NCBI GenBank assembly: GCA_963556145.1
Contig: OY744467.1
Span: 4,774,001-4,838,000 of the forward strand
DNA: 64,000 bases
Source: Hygrocybe punicea
Lineage: Eukaryota > Basidiomycota > Agaricomycetes > Agaricales > Hygrophoraceae
Reading direction: 5' to 3'
Below the pieces are notes generated by a model. The model ran no database searches. It was given only the letters and a program-made list of their open reading frames with translations, and was not told the DNA's origin. The translations under genes were made by a program, and so were the position numbers. Below, in pieces: positions 36,507-47,800 of this stretch. Position 1 is the stretch's first letter. Each line of letters starts with the position of its first letter.

Positions 36507-37352
36507 ATGTTCCGCGCCATCACGCAAATTTTTTCTCGACGAAAGGGTAGACACTCGTCAGCAGCACCGACTCCTGTCCCGCCAGTAGCGCCGACTCCTG
36601 CCCCCCCAGCGGCACCGACTCCTGCCTCACCTCCTGTCCCGCCAGCAGCACCGACTCTTGTCTTGCCAGCGCCACCGACCCCTGCTCCGTTGGGCAGTTC
36701 AGGCAACATCGCGTTCAATGGTGTTAACTTCAAATTGGTGCGGACCGTAGGGGATTTTGTTGCAGCAGTAGCCGCCCATTTGGACAGCGTCACGCTGGGT
36801 CTACGCAATACGCAGTACGCCACTTACATGCGCGAGATCCTACAACAGTTTGATCCTAAATACACAACTTCCTCGCCAGAGTATCTGGCATTCAAACACG
36901 CCTGCCTTGTCTGCGCCGGCTGTGGTTGGCGGTTTCCCGGTTCCTACACCTTAAGCCTGATTTCTCCAGAGATGACGTTTGTAGGAGCAATACCCGGGTA
37001 CGCCGAGTTTGGTAAGACGGGGATCTGCACAAAATGTGGTGGCGCAGATAGCTTTCTGCTCTACCGACGTTATGAACCTTCAAGCATCAGCCAGGCTGAT
37101 GTCGATGCTATCCGCCGATATTGGCGACACAAATCCAAGCTGTGGTGGTCCAAGACCGGCAAGAGTTCGGCAGTCTGCGATCGTTGCAACGATTACGTCT
37201 CTCCAGCTGAGACTTATCTCGTCACGAACTACTTGCAGTGTGAACGCTGCACGGACGAAGACCTCGCTGATGGGCTGAACGAACTTCGTCGCAACCCCCA
37301 TTGCTTTGGCGCCATGGAGCTCCTGGACGCGCATGCCTTCGGCAGCCTTTAG
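36507..37352 (+). CDS. Cys-rich orphan with Pro/Ala linker and putative zinc ribbons
   Basis: Single open frame of 281 residues from MFRAITQIFSRRKG. A Pro/Ala/Thr repeat linker (APTPVPPVAPTPAPP and similar) precedes a folded domain. CxxC pairs occur at CLVCAGCGW, CTKCGG, CDRC and CERC, spaced as in zinc ribbon or treble-clef folds. Aromatic-rich segments (YAEFGKTG, RRYWRHKSKLWWSK) lie between them. No signal peptide or TM segment. Product and partners unknown. The frame is open further upstream (to 36342) but that part is Leu/Cys-rich and unlikely coding. It lies at the edge of the transposon nest, so it may itself be a lineage-specific or element-borne gene. Confidence 0.5.
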   Translation: MFRAITQIFSRRKGRHSSAAPTPVPPVAPTPAPPAAPTPASPPVPPAAPTLVLPAPPTPAPLGSSGNIAFNGVNFKLVRTVGDFVAAVAAHLDSVTLGLRNTQYATYMREILQQFDPKYTTSSPEYLAFKHACLVCAGCGWRFPGSYTLSLISPEMTFVGAIPGYAEFGKTGICTKCGGADSFLLYRRYEPSSISQADVDAIRRYWRHKSKLWWSKTGKSSAVCDRCNDYVSPAETYLVTNYLQCERCTDEDLADGLNELRRNPHCFGAMELLDAHAFGSL

Positions 37353-38614
37353 CCAGAAACAGTGTAATTTGACTTGCTGTCAGGCAAATGTGGGTAAGTG
37401 CTAGCTTCTATGAAGGCCATTATTGGACTAAAATGTTTTTTCCTTCTCAGACCACTATGCACATTCCTCGTATTTATCCGATTCTCTCCTTTGCCGTCCA
37501 TTTGTACTTCTTTACCTTTGCCGTGTCCTTCCCCCGATAAAGACTCGCTCATCTTCCTTTACATGGCTTGCTCATTGCGTTCAATCATTTCTGCCACCCT
37601 TTCCCATGACTTCTACATACTGTTTCTCTTCTCCCTCCCGTCTCTGTCTTTGTTTTGTTCCGGGTTCGGTGAACTGTTTTACTTTGGTAAGTGTGGTGGC
37701 TGCTTTCTCAAATCTTTTCGCGCCTCACATACATCCGCTTCTAGCTCCCTCGGTTTGGATCTTCCTCGATTCACTTTGTCATCTCACCCCTCTCCTTCCC
37801 CGACTGTGTATGTCTCCTCCTTTCGGAATTTCCCCCATATTGTCGATCATAAGGTACTTTCCATTCATGTATATACATCGGGGCTTTGTCTCTGTGTTCC
37901 TATGCTCTTTTACTTGTAACATAGACTTTGGATCAGCGTGGCCACAATTTTTAAAAGAAAACTTGATTGGTTAGCTGGGTGTTTTCAGCTCATCGTTGCT
38001 TTTACATATCCCGGGCGGTTTGGCAGTGACCCTGATTGAGCTTTACCTGCTCACATTTTAATGTCCTCTCGTTTTCCCAATACGAAAATTTTAAATCACC
38101 CTGTCAGAAGCAACATGCGATTTCGAACGAGACTCGACAGACCGGCAAGACCTCCCCAGTTTTTTTATCCTTTCCGGGACTCTCGTGCATGCATTGAGCC
38201 AAAAGACGACAAAGCAAAGTACAGTTGTGGCCCAGCTTGGTGCTCCACAGGGGACGGTGTTGCAGAGGGGAAGAGGTCGAAGGGGTGAGTTAAAGAAGAG
38301 GTTTGTGTATACATGAGACGTCCTTAGCGGATGGGGATCTAAGTCCATACCCCAGAAGTGCGTAGCATGGAGATTCGGATAGATACTAACCAAGGGGGGC
38401 TGAACAGGACATATGTGTCGAGCTCAAGGGGTCACAGCCGTACAGTACATTTTCCAAACCGCCGCCAACCACCAACTTGAACCGTAAACCACTTGCCGCC
38501 GGTCTCGCGTCACACCGGTGGTTTCTGACATTTTTTTACCGTAATATATTTTTTTACTAGTAGGCCTGAAGGTACACGCCCAGAATGGCTCTCTAGCCGG
38601 TAGTGGCCTGTAGG
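37353..38614. other. Pyrimidine-rich region without recognised gene
   Basis: About 1.25 kb. The first half is strongly C/T-rich and may be 3' flank or decayed element sequence; short frames there are Leu/Ser/Phe-rich and not credible. No repeat unit identified. Confidence 0.4.
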
Positions 38615-41073
38615 CTACGCCGCCAACCAGTTTAATGATACGTGGTCCCTTTTGGAACTTGAAGTTAAAGGGCAGTTTGGTTCATCAACTTCAACAACAG
38701 AGAAATGCTCAGGCCTACGGGTTATGAAAGGGTGATAGTCGGCAACCGTTTCATCATCCACACCAAATTGAATAAGGTTGGTGGTTTCGTGGTGGTTTCG
38801 AATTTGTTGATCATCCAATGCTTCCCAATCCACACCATACCCAGCAATATCCTCCTCAGATAGCTCGACATCTAACCCTCGATCGCCTTCATAAAGCATA
38901 CCAAAGAAAAACATATCACGAGGTGTCCGGGATCGCTCTCCTCGCAACTCCACAACATGATTGTTCCATGCTCCGGCCCAATCCTGTGCATCCATGTTGA
39001 TCGCTGGCAAGAACAAATGATGCAGGAGCCATATGTGAGCAGGAGAATCAACGTCAAGGTTGTCCCACAGTTCAAGCTCCTGGAAAAAGACCTTCCACTT
39101 CCTTCCAAATCCCGAGGTAACATCAAACCATAGCCGTTCAATTCGGATATTATGGACACTCCTTTGTATAACTGTTAGTCTTGCATCAATCCAAAATCAG
39201 AGTGTAATGATTCACCTGCCCCATATGTAGGACCCTCTTTCAACCCCGCGCTCCTTCTCCATGTAAGCAGCAACCTGCAGGTTCTCCACGCCATGGTCAC
39301 CACGCAGCCGGCTGGGAAGTCTGAACTCCTGAATCGCTGTGAGAAACAGTTGCTGCACAGTTGCTGCACGATTGTTGTTGCTCGCTTGGATTCCGGTCAC
39401 CATGCAGGAGTATCCATCAATAAAAGCATGGATCACGATTTTCCAGCGTATCAGACCTGTAAATAATATCCCAATCAGCACACAATAAAGCTTTGATTAA
39501 GACGATAAAGTACCGTGTTGTCCATCATGGTGCCACAAAGAGTTTGGTCCTGGCACCGAGTAAACTCGTCGCTCAATTCTCCGGACACCAAACTCTGAAA
39601 CGGGAGGACCATGAACACGGCGGTAGGATTGTTGCAACCTTGCACGAGAAATCCGGTGTCCGAGATATTTGAGATGGCCAGTTATCATTCTGCGTCCCAG
39701 GCTTGGAAAAGAATCCACAATCTGGCGAACAATTCCATCAAGTTCTTCATCTGCAATATCTGACATCGAAGCAGTAGATGAAGTGTAATATCGCTGTACT
39801 GAGCCGTCATCAGCTTCGAATTCCACATAGACTGGTTGCCCAGGCTCAACCAGTCCATATTCAAGTGCACGCCGTCGAACCGTTCGTGCAGAGACTTCAA
39901 AGACAGGTGCTAGATGTGTCGGCCCACGCATCTCAAGGGCTGTAGCAAGAACATCCCGATCAATCTCTATCCGAGGGCGGCCGGGCCTGCCAGTGTGGAT
40001 GGGTGTCGTGGTTTGCACAATAGGAGCATTGGGAGGGTCGGATGAGATTGTTGCCGCATGGTCCAGATGTGTGATCATTGCACGAAGACTGGTGTCCAAG
40101 GTTATTCTATCGGCTGGTAAAACTACACAACCGGCAACGTCCAGGGTTGGGCCAGGGTTCGTCTTTCCCAACGTTCGCCCAGGGTTTGACATGCCATGGG
40201 TCAGCCTTTTCCGGCTTTGGCTGTCACAGCCTTTATTTGTACGACTGAGCCAACGTAGTCAAATGAGGAGTTATTACATAATTGTCTCAAAAGGCCAAAA
40301 TAAATTTGCCACAGGCAGGCTCGAACTCGCACTGTAGAAATGATCCAATCAGTCATACAACACTCTAAACTGTTACACTATAGTGACTGGTATCTATATA
40401 GCTCAATGATTATCTATGTACCCACAGGCCCCATTTGGACATAATATTTTCTTCGTTGCGAGATATTAGCCTTGCCCCTTCATGAATGGTTCAAGTCCTG
40501 GTTTCTGTGGTGAGAAATCTTAGTGAAACTGAGGGAGATTGCACAAGAGAAATTTTATTGATTCAAATAAGGAATTTGAGAAGTCTAACACAGAGACAAG
40601 GACAGAAAAACTTGAGACGTTTGGGAAAGCTTACATCAGCCCCAGGGTTCGCCCAGGGTTCGACCAACCTCATGTAAACCTTAGACGAAAAAGGATGTGA
40701 CAACCTTAGAATCCAACGTCACGACAACGTTACATAAATTTATTGTGTGAACCCTGGAATTACCATGAGCAGGTGCTTGACCATGGGATGGCAAGCCTTT
40801 TCCGGCAAATCACTGGGCGAACCCTGAACCTTGTTTGTTGTGTACATTGGAATGCTGTACAACAATCAGTCTCTATGCATAATGATTAAAATTGTGGAAG
40901 CATTCACTGCGTGAACATGGGCCATCAAGTGCAGGCAATCGTCTCGGTGGGCTTTAAGTCGTGCAGCATCTCCAATCTGTGTGCGAAGTGCTGTGTTGAC
41001 CCGGATACATAATTCTTCATATGCCAGTCGAATAGTTTGCATCAGCCGCACTGGGCCATGATTGGTGGCCATT
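38615..41073 (-). pseudogene. DDE transposase with integrase core, split by a MITE-like insertion
   Basis: Integrase-core (rve-like) transposase of the type very abundant in Agaricomycetes. The 5' exon begins at the ATG at 41073 (MATNHGPVRLMQTIRLAYEE). The frame is broken at 40842-40126 by a 717-bp insertion and resumes with VVLPADRITLDTSLRAMITH. A helix-turn-helix region (PRIEIDRDVLATALEMRGPT and SARTVRRRALEYGLVEPGQ) is followed by the catalytic core: first Asp in SLWHHDGQHG, second in RGDHGVENLQ, Glu in HNIRIERLWFD. Two introns (about 39464-39515 and about 39163-39218) splice cleanly to the stop at 38615. Apart from the insertion the frame looks intact. The insertion supplies an in-frame ATG at 40192, so a shortened protein is possible. 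Confidence 0.75.
40126..40842 (+). mobile_element. 717-bp TA-flanked MITE-like element, copy A
   Basis: Ends in CACAACCGG...TTGTTGTG with TA on both sides (40124-40125 and 40843-40844), as expected for a TA target duplication. Subterminal direct and inverted CCAGGGTT motifs occur at both ends. No coding capacity. Removing it with one TA restores the transposase frame around AATGTAGTTTTACC. Copy B in the opposite orientation looks identical where I compared them. A tRNA-like A/B box pair lies inside (minus strand, 40380-40318). Confidence 0.8.
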
Positions 41074-42059
41074 GGCAAATGTCAAGCACGAGCGTAGCAG
41101 CAAAGAAGCTTAGGCCCAGATGGGGGTATCAAATCAGATTTCATTGGACTGTTCAGTCGACAACAAACAATAACTATGCCCTATTCAACACCTTTGCCTA
41201 CAAAGACTCAATGTGACAATTTAGTGTGGAGTTGACGGGGTAGGCTGATAAACATGTTGGTAAGTGGCCTGAATTGTGCAGACGGAGACTGTACACACCT
41301 CCACCATGATCAAATGGCCTGGTAACATTCTAGGCCCCATCATCAGCCTGAATTGGCGCCAGCGTCGCTAGGGGTGGACAGAGTAAGCTTAAGAAGTCAG
41401 GAGATAACCTAAGAAACGTACCAAGCTCAGGTTGAGACTGAGAGTCAGCTGCAGTAGACATACCGGGATACTTTCGTGTTCTTGCAGCAACGCCGCTGGT
41501 ATATATTGCTGAAGGAAGGAGATTCTGAAAGTGATCAGCATTCCATCAAGGCAGATGTCACTCAACGCACTAATTCCACTTCTTGCTGCGATCTGCTGAT
41601 AGAGGTTAAGAAGCTATGTAAAGCGGATATTCCTATTATTCCGAACTCGGCCGCTGCGCGCGACAGGGTGAATCGGTATCTAGCCCGAGGAGAATAAGGG
41701 ATCTAGCTGTGAGACGCCTGCAATCCTCTTCACAAGAGCTTGGTGATATCGGGCACGTGAATCCAATGTCGTAGACAATGGTTCCGACTCTTTCTGGGGC
41801 GTGAGACGCCTCTGTATGGACCACGATGGCGAGTACGACCCCTATTCCATAAGAACATCGTCATCAGAATGATGAGACAACAAAAATGACTCACTGCTCA
41901 TTAGCGATTATCGCACTCAGGGAGCCCCGGCGTTTTCTACCGGGACAAGACTTCCGCTTCGTACAGCTCGGGATGGTCGCGTGCTTGGTGTTCTCAGCGT
42001 CTGCGCGTAGCCCCACTGAAATCATTGCGTACCGACGTAAGTAGCGAGCACGGGGACGC
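41074..42059. other. Spacer between transposase 5' end and RPO41 relic
   Basis: About 1 kb of mostly unrecognised sequence, probably fragmentary repeats. The minus strand at 41699-41830 has weakly protein-like sequence that might belong to the polymerase relic, but I could not confirm it. Confidence 0.35.
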
Positions 42060-42264
42060 CTGGGGGCGACAAAGTGTTGCACGTCCCATCTTGGTGCACA
42101 GGGAGTGACAACATGTATCGTATCCGTGCGGGTCACCGCTCTCCAGCGCCGTACGAAGCTCAATGGACGTCGCCAGACACTGCCAAGGATCGTCCGCTTT
42201 CGTCCACCAGCGGTTGCCCTAAAAAATATCCGGACATTAGCCACTTTCCCCCCTCTGGTACAGG
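42060..42264 (-). pseudogene. RPO41 relic, downstream part
   Basis: After a 3' splice site at 42219-42220, the minus strand reads NRWWTKADDPWQCLATSIEL then RTALESGDPHGYDT, matching the block before the catalytic HQDGTCNGLQH motif of T7-like mitochondrial RNA polymerases. Next comes a damaged version of that motif: the GTCNGLQ part is collapsed by a small deletion, which shifts the frame. It is the continuation of the fragment at 50115-50720, separated by the MITE and retrotransposon. Confidence 0.65.
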
Positions 42265-42981
42265 TACACAACAAACAAGGTTCAGGGTTCGCCCAGTGAT
42301 TTGCCGGAAAAGGCTTGCCATCCCATGGTCAAGCACCTGCTCATGGTAATTCCAGGGTTCACACAATAAATTTATGTAACGTTGTCGTGACGTTGGATTC
42401 TAAGGTTGTCACATCCTTTTTCGTCTAAGGTTTACATGAGGTTGGTCGAACCCTGGGCGAACCCTGGGGCTGATGTAAGCTTTCCCAAACGTCTCAAGTT
42501 TTTCTGTCCTTGTCTCTGTGTTAGACTTCTCAAATTCCTTATTTGAATCAATAAAATTTCTCTTGTGCAATCTCCCTCAGTTTCACTAAGATTTCTCACC
42601 ACAGAAACCAGGACTTGAACCATTCATGAAGGGGCAAGGCTAATATCTCGCAACGAAGAAAATATTATGTCCAAATGGGGCCTGTGGGTACATAGATAAT
42701 CATTGAGCTATATAGATACCAGTCACTATAGTGTAACAGTTTAGAGTGTTGTATGACTGATTGGATCATTTCTACAGTGCGAGTTCGAGCCTGCCTGTGG
42801 CAAATTTATTTTGGCCTTTTGAGACAATTATGTAATAACTCCTCATTTGACTACGTTGGCTCAGTCGTACAAATAAAGGCTGTGACAGCCAAAGCCGGAA
42901 AAGGCTGACCCATGGCATGTCAAACCCTGGGCGAACGTTGGGAAAGACGAACCCTGGCCCAACCCTGGACGTTGCCGGTTG

Positions 42982-43543
42982 TGTTACCTTTTACCCCGAT
43001 CTAACCCCCGTTTCTGACCCCGACTCTGACACCACGTCACAAAACAACGTCATAGCTTGGGTCCAAAACGTCATCGACGACAATCAACGACGATATCCAA
43101 ATCCACATGACTATCCTCATCATCCGATTGCCGCCGATACATCATACACGTTGGTACAAGCCCTTAATAATACCGCGCAGCACAATCACCGAATCAGCTG
43201 TCTGCTGACACCGGACATGCAACGTAGCCGATGGCCACCACGTTGGCACCCTAAAACGCACAGACCACGAAGCACACGAAGACGCCGTTCATCTCGGAGC
43301 TTATCCTCGACACAGCCATGCATGACGAAGAAGCCAGCCCTAAAGTCGTTCGATAGTATTTAGTCACGGACAATTGTAGTCAGTAACCTTAAGTTTAGTC
43401 TAGCTACTCTTCCCCCGATTGCTACCAGACATCTCGACTCCTCCCTCTTCGTACCTTTGTTTGTATCCACTCCTCCTTTTATTAATCATCCTCGTTTGGT
43501 TCTTTGTTGCCGGAGTCCGCTATAAGAACAGCGATCCGTAACA
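42982..43543 (+). repeat. 5' LTR of the chromovirus
   Basis: 562 bp, TG...CA ends. Contains AAGTTTAGTCT (43391-43401), complementary to the PBS, which probably marks the transcript start (R). The first two thirds also encode the C-terminal part of ORF3. Confidence 0.93.
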
Positions 43544-43545
43544 TA

Positions 43546-43556
43546 AGACTAAACTT
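43546..43556 (+). other. Primer-binding site of self-priming type
   Basis: AGACTAAACTT, 2 bp after the 5' LTR, is the exact complement of an 11-nt LTR segment. The usual TGG start of a tRNA-primed PBS is missing. Tf1 of fission yeast primes from the first 11 nt of its own mRNA. Confidence 0.7.
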
Positions 43557-43789
43557 TCTCTACTCCCCCGACAACGAACCAAAACGACCTGGAACCTCGA
43601 CGATACCGAACCCCAGATTGGGAACACGACGACGAATATCATCTTGCACCCGAGACGTCAGATTCCTCTGACAACGATTTCGACCACTACGTCGCAGAAC
43701 AGACTACCTTCCGACCCCCGTCTTTCCCCCCGCCATCATTTTCTGCTTCAACACTTGCTCTTCACCATCAAACACACATACACAACAGA

Positions 43790-44803
43790 ATGTCAGATAC
43801 CGAAGAAAACCGCGAAATCCAAGACACCACCACTGTTGCACCCGCAGCCCCGTCATCTCCCAAATCTCATATCGCTCCGCCGGCTAAATATGATGGAAAT
43901 AAGGCAGGATTCAAAACGTTCCTCCGAAGTGCCCATATCTACATCCGAGCAAACATTACTGCCTTCGATTCAGAGGAGAAGCAAATCCTTTTTATCCTCT
44001 CGTATTTGCAAGGCGGACTCGCCGGACGATGGGCGGACGAGTACGTCGACATTGCCTTGCAGCACGACCCCGTCAACTTCGGAAGTCTGGACGACTTCAC
44101 GAAGGAATTTAGACGTCACTTTGAAAAACTGGATCAGAAGAAGGACGCATTGACAAAGTTGAACGACTTACGTCAAGGAAAAATGACAGCAGACGAATTC
44201 TGGATCGAGTTTGATACTCTCCGACGTCTTGCTGGGTTGAGCGAAATGTTCAACGAGAGTTACCTTATTCAACTCGTCGAACTCCACATGAACAAACCAT
44301 TGATCGATCAAATCTATACTGGGATGGTGATCCCAACCACCATCGAGGAATGGCGTGAACAAACGGTCAGACTTGATCAACAATGGCGACGTCGCCAGGA
44401 ACAAGTACGATCGATGAATCTACCCGCAAAAACGCGATACAATCCAAACGCAACAACCACATCGACTACTCCACGAACACAACAAACATCAGTACCTCGT
44501 CCACAGTCGGAATCTGTCCCGATGGATATCGATAAACGGCAAACGTTACCTCAACGACAAACGTTTACTCGCTTGACAGATGAACAACGATTGGATTTCA
44601 TGAAGAAAGGAATTTGTTTTAAATGTCGACAACCCGGACATATCTCACGTAATTGCCCAGAACAACAAGGACGACAACAGATTCGTTCTATGGAGACCGT
44701 TCAACAAACACCGAGACAACAGCAAGACGATGGCAAAGACGCCCGGATTGCCGCATTGATGGATGAGTTGACGGCGTTGAAATTGAAGCAAGAGGGTTTT
44801 TGA
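43790..44803 (+). CDS. gag: Gag protein of the chromovirus
   Basis: 337 residues. The N-terminus carries the retrotransposon gag domain (PAKYDGNKAGFKTFLRSAHI; FILSYLQGGLAGRWADEYV). Helical capsid-like segments and a Gln/Arg/Thr-rich basic linker follow. One CCHC zinc knuckle (CFKCRQPGHISRNC) binds RNA. The stop TGA at 44801-44803 immediately follows a slippery heptamer and overlaps the first ATG of the pol frame. Intact. Confidence 0.92.
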   Translation: MSDTEENREIQDTTTVAPAAPSSPKSHIAPPAKYDGNKAGFKTFLRSAHIYIRANITAFDSEEKQILFILSYLQGGLAGRWADEYVDIALQHDPVNFGSLDDFTKEFRRHFEKLDQKKDALTKLNDLRQGKMTADEFWIEFDTLRRLAGLSEMFNESYLIQLVELHMNKPLIDQIYTGMVIPTTIEEWREQTVRLDQQWRRRQEQVRSMNLPAKTRYNPNATTTSTTPRTQQTSVPRPQSESVPMDIDKRQTLPQRQTFTRLTDEQRLDFMKKGICFKCRQPGHISRNCPEQQGRQQIRSMETVQQTPRQQQDDGKDARIAALMDELTALKLKQEGF

Positions 44804-44805
44804 TG
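44794..44805 (+). promoter_or_regulatory. gag/pol junction: slippery site plus overlapping stop/start
   Basis: GGGTTTT (44794-44800) is in the correct X XXY YYZ phase for -1 frameshifting from gag into pol, directly before the gag TGA. The pol frame also has an ATG sharing the A of that TGA (TGATG, 44801-44805), so reinitiation is the alternative route. Confidence 0.6.
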
Positions 44806-47800
44806 AAGCGACGTGAAGTGCAAGAGGCCACGATCGCACGACTCGAGAATGATGTATACGTATGTAAACAATTTGACAACGTTTTCACCAAACTCAAAGC
44901 CCTCCGCAACGAATTGAGACAAACACCAACATCAGAGCCGAAAGAGGAGAGCAACACGTGGCGAGATACCCATGTTGCAGACAAAGAAGAGAAAACCGAA
45001 CCCCAGAAAAGAAAAACGACAATCGAATCCGAATTCAATGCGACCGAAACGATCGTTGCTATTCGTTCAACCACGATGGGTTATGCCCTTGATGTCTTGA
45101 ATGATTGGGACATCCATGACCAATGGACGGACAAGATTTCGCCAGGACTTGTCTTAACACTTAATCGACGATCAATCGCAGAAGCAGTACAATGGTTAGT
45201 ACAAAATATGCCACAAGATTTACCGCAAAAACCACAAACATTGGAACCGATACGAGCCATAACACAAAAAGATTCCGAACTCCGTATGGCCTTATTGGTT
45301 CATGGTTTTGTCTCCGTTCCACAGGATGGACGACAATATCCCATGACAGGTTTAATTGACTGCGGATGTACTATTTGCGCTATCGACGTCGGCTACGTCA
45401 ACGCACATAACATTCCAACAAAACCATACCTGAATCCGTTCAACTCCTACATGAGTGATGGAACGCAACCAAAAACAGGACAAATCACGGAATATTGTGA
45501 GTTACAAATGCGTGTTGGCGATCATCAGGAATTACTCCGTTTCGCGGTAACAACATTAGCCAAGATGGATATTTTCCTCGGATACGATTGGTTGATGAAA
45601 CACAACCCAGAAATTGATTGGCGAGAAAACGAGGTCAAGTTTTCTCGATGTCTTTCTGGTTGCGGAACGTCATCAATAATACGTTCAACCGAATTTGACA
45701 CGGTAGTTTGGGAACGACCCCTTTGGTTCGATCAAGTTATGGAGGAAACAATGGATCCCATACACTTTCGTTCCTTTATGACGAAGTCAACAGAACTCGC
45801 CATCAAAGCACAAGAACAACAAAAAGAAAAGACTTTCGAGGAATTGGTACCCGAAACATATCATGAATATCGAGATGTTTTCGAACCGTCCGGCTTCGAT
45901 GAATTACCTGCACGAAAACCATGGGATCACGCTATAACGTTGAAACCAGATGCACCGGATCATCATGATTGTAAATTATATCCGTTATCACCGATCGAAA
46001 AACAAGACCTCGATAAATTCTTAGACGAAAATCTGAAAACAGGACGAATTCGTCCTTCCAAATCGCCTTACGCATCTCCTTTCTTCTTCGTATCAAAGAA
46101 AGATGCCGCCGAGCGACGACCAATTCAGGATTATCGATGGTTAAATTCTTGGACAGTCGATGACAAATACCCATTGCCATTGATCAATGATATAATCAAT
46201 CAATTGGCCGAAGCCAAATATTTCACAAAATTGGATGTACGATGGGGATTCAACAACGTCCGTATCAAGGAAGGCGATGAACACAAAGCCGCTTTTCTGA
46301 CACCAAAAGGTTTATTCGAACTGACGGTCATGTTCTTTGGCCTGAAGAATTCACCACCGACATTTCAACGATTGATGAATCACGTTTTCCGATACGAAAT
46401 ACGTGAAGGATGGCTATTGGTATACATGGACGACATCTTGATTTTCTCGAAATCCCTCGAAGAAAACCGGAAATGAACGAAACAAGTTTTGAAGATCTTC
46501 CGTGAGAACAATCTTTTCTTGAAACCAAAGAAATGTACATTCGACAAGGAAAAGGTCGATTATCTTGGACTTATCGTCGGGGATGGCCAAGTTCAGATGG
46601 ATCCCATTAAAACCAATGCCATTACTGATTGGCCCGTTCCAACAAACCAAACCGAATTACAACGATTCATTGGTTTCCTGAATTTCTATCGTCGTTTCGT
46701 TGAAAACTTCTCACAGATCGCAAGCCCATTACACAAATTGACGGGAAAAGCAAAATGGGATTGGACAGAAGAACAACAAAATGCATTTGATCGATTAAAA
46801 ACCATCATTACTACCGATCCAATCCTCGTATTACCTGTCCCTGATAAGAAATTCACCATCGAATGTGATGCATCAGATTATGCGATCGGTGCTATCCTTT
46901 CGCAAGAACAACCTGACGGTCTTTTCCGCCCTGTCGCATACATGTCAACAACAATGACACCAGCAGAACGCAATTACCAAGTCTTCGATAAAGAATTACT
47001 CGCAATTATACGGAGTTTCGAAGAATGGCAACATTTTCTTCTTGGTGCGAAGGAACAAATTGATGTCTTCACCGATCATCGTAACCTCGAATATTACCGC
47101 AAACCGCAAGATCTCACCCGACGACAGGCTCGTTGGATCGCATTCTTACAGGACTATAGTTTCCGTTTGTTATATCGTAAGGGATCACAGAACAAAAAAG
47201 CCGATCTCCTTTCACGACGCGTCGACCATAAACCCAAAGAAAAAGACAATGAAGGTATGATCGGTCTTCCTGACTCATTATTTGTATTACCAGAACAAAC
47301 GATCCGACAAATACTCCACGCAACCCCTACATACGACAACATCATTTCCCTACATCACGATATTCCCACCGCAGGCCATCCTGGACGTGATAAAACGATT
47401 GAATTGATCTCACGAACAACAACATGGCCAACCATCCGAGAAGACGTTGAACGGTATATTAAAGGTTGTGCCGAATGTCAACAAAATAAGCCACGGCGAG
47501 GAAAACAATTCGGACAACTTTTCCCTCACGATGTGCCACCGTATAATTGGCATACGATTTCTGTCGATATGATTGGCCCTTTACCTGAATCACATGGTTT
47601 TGACGCCATCTTGGTTATCGTTGATAAACGATCAAAACATCCGATCTTCATCGCCACGAATACAACGTTGACATCAGAAGGATGGGCACGCTTATTCCGG
47701 GATTACGTCTTCAAACGTTTCGGCATGCCCCGCTTCATCATCTCTGATCGTGGCTCGGTCTTCGTTTCACGTTTTATCACTGAATTATACTCCTTGATCG

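Noticed and set aside
37398..37974. Two overlapping plus-strand frames rich in Phe, Leu, Ser and Cys
   Set aside because: Product of pyrimidine-rich DNA. Nothing resembles a signal peptide protein or known family.
40486..40677. A 63-codon frame repeated exactly in both MITE-like copies (also minus strand 42623-42432)
   Set aside because: Identity follows from the copies being identical. Composition is not protein-like and the frame crosses the subterminal repeats, so I do not call it a gene.
42917..43363. Frame starting MSNPGRTLGKTNPGP and running from the MITE into the 5' LTR
   Set aside because: Chance fusion created by the retrotransposon insertion. The second half is simply the LTR part of ORF3.
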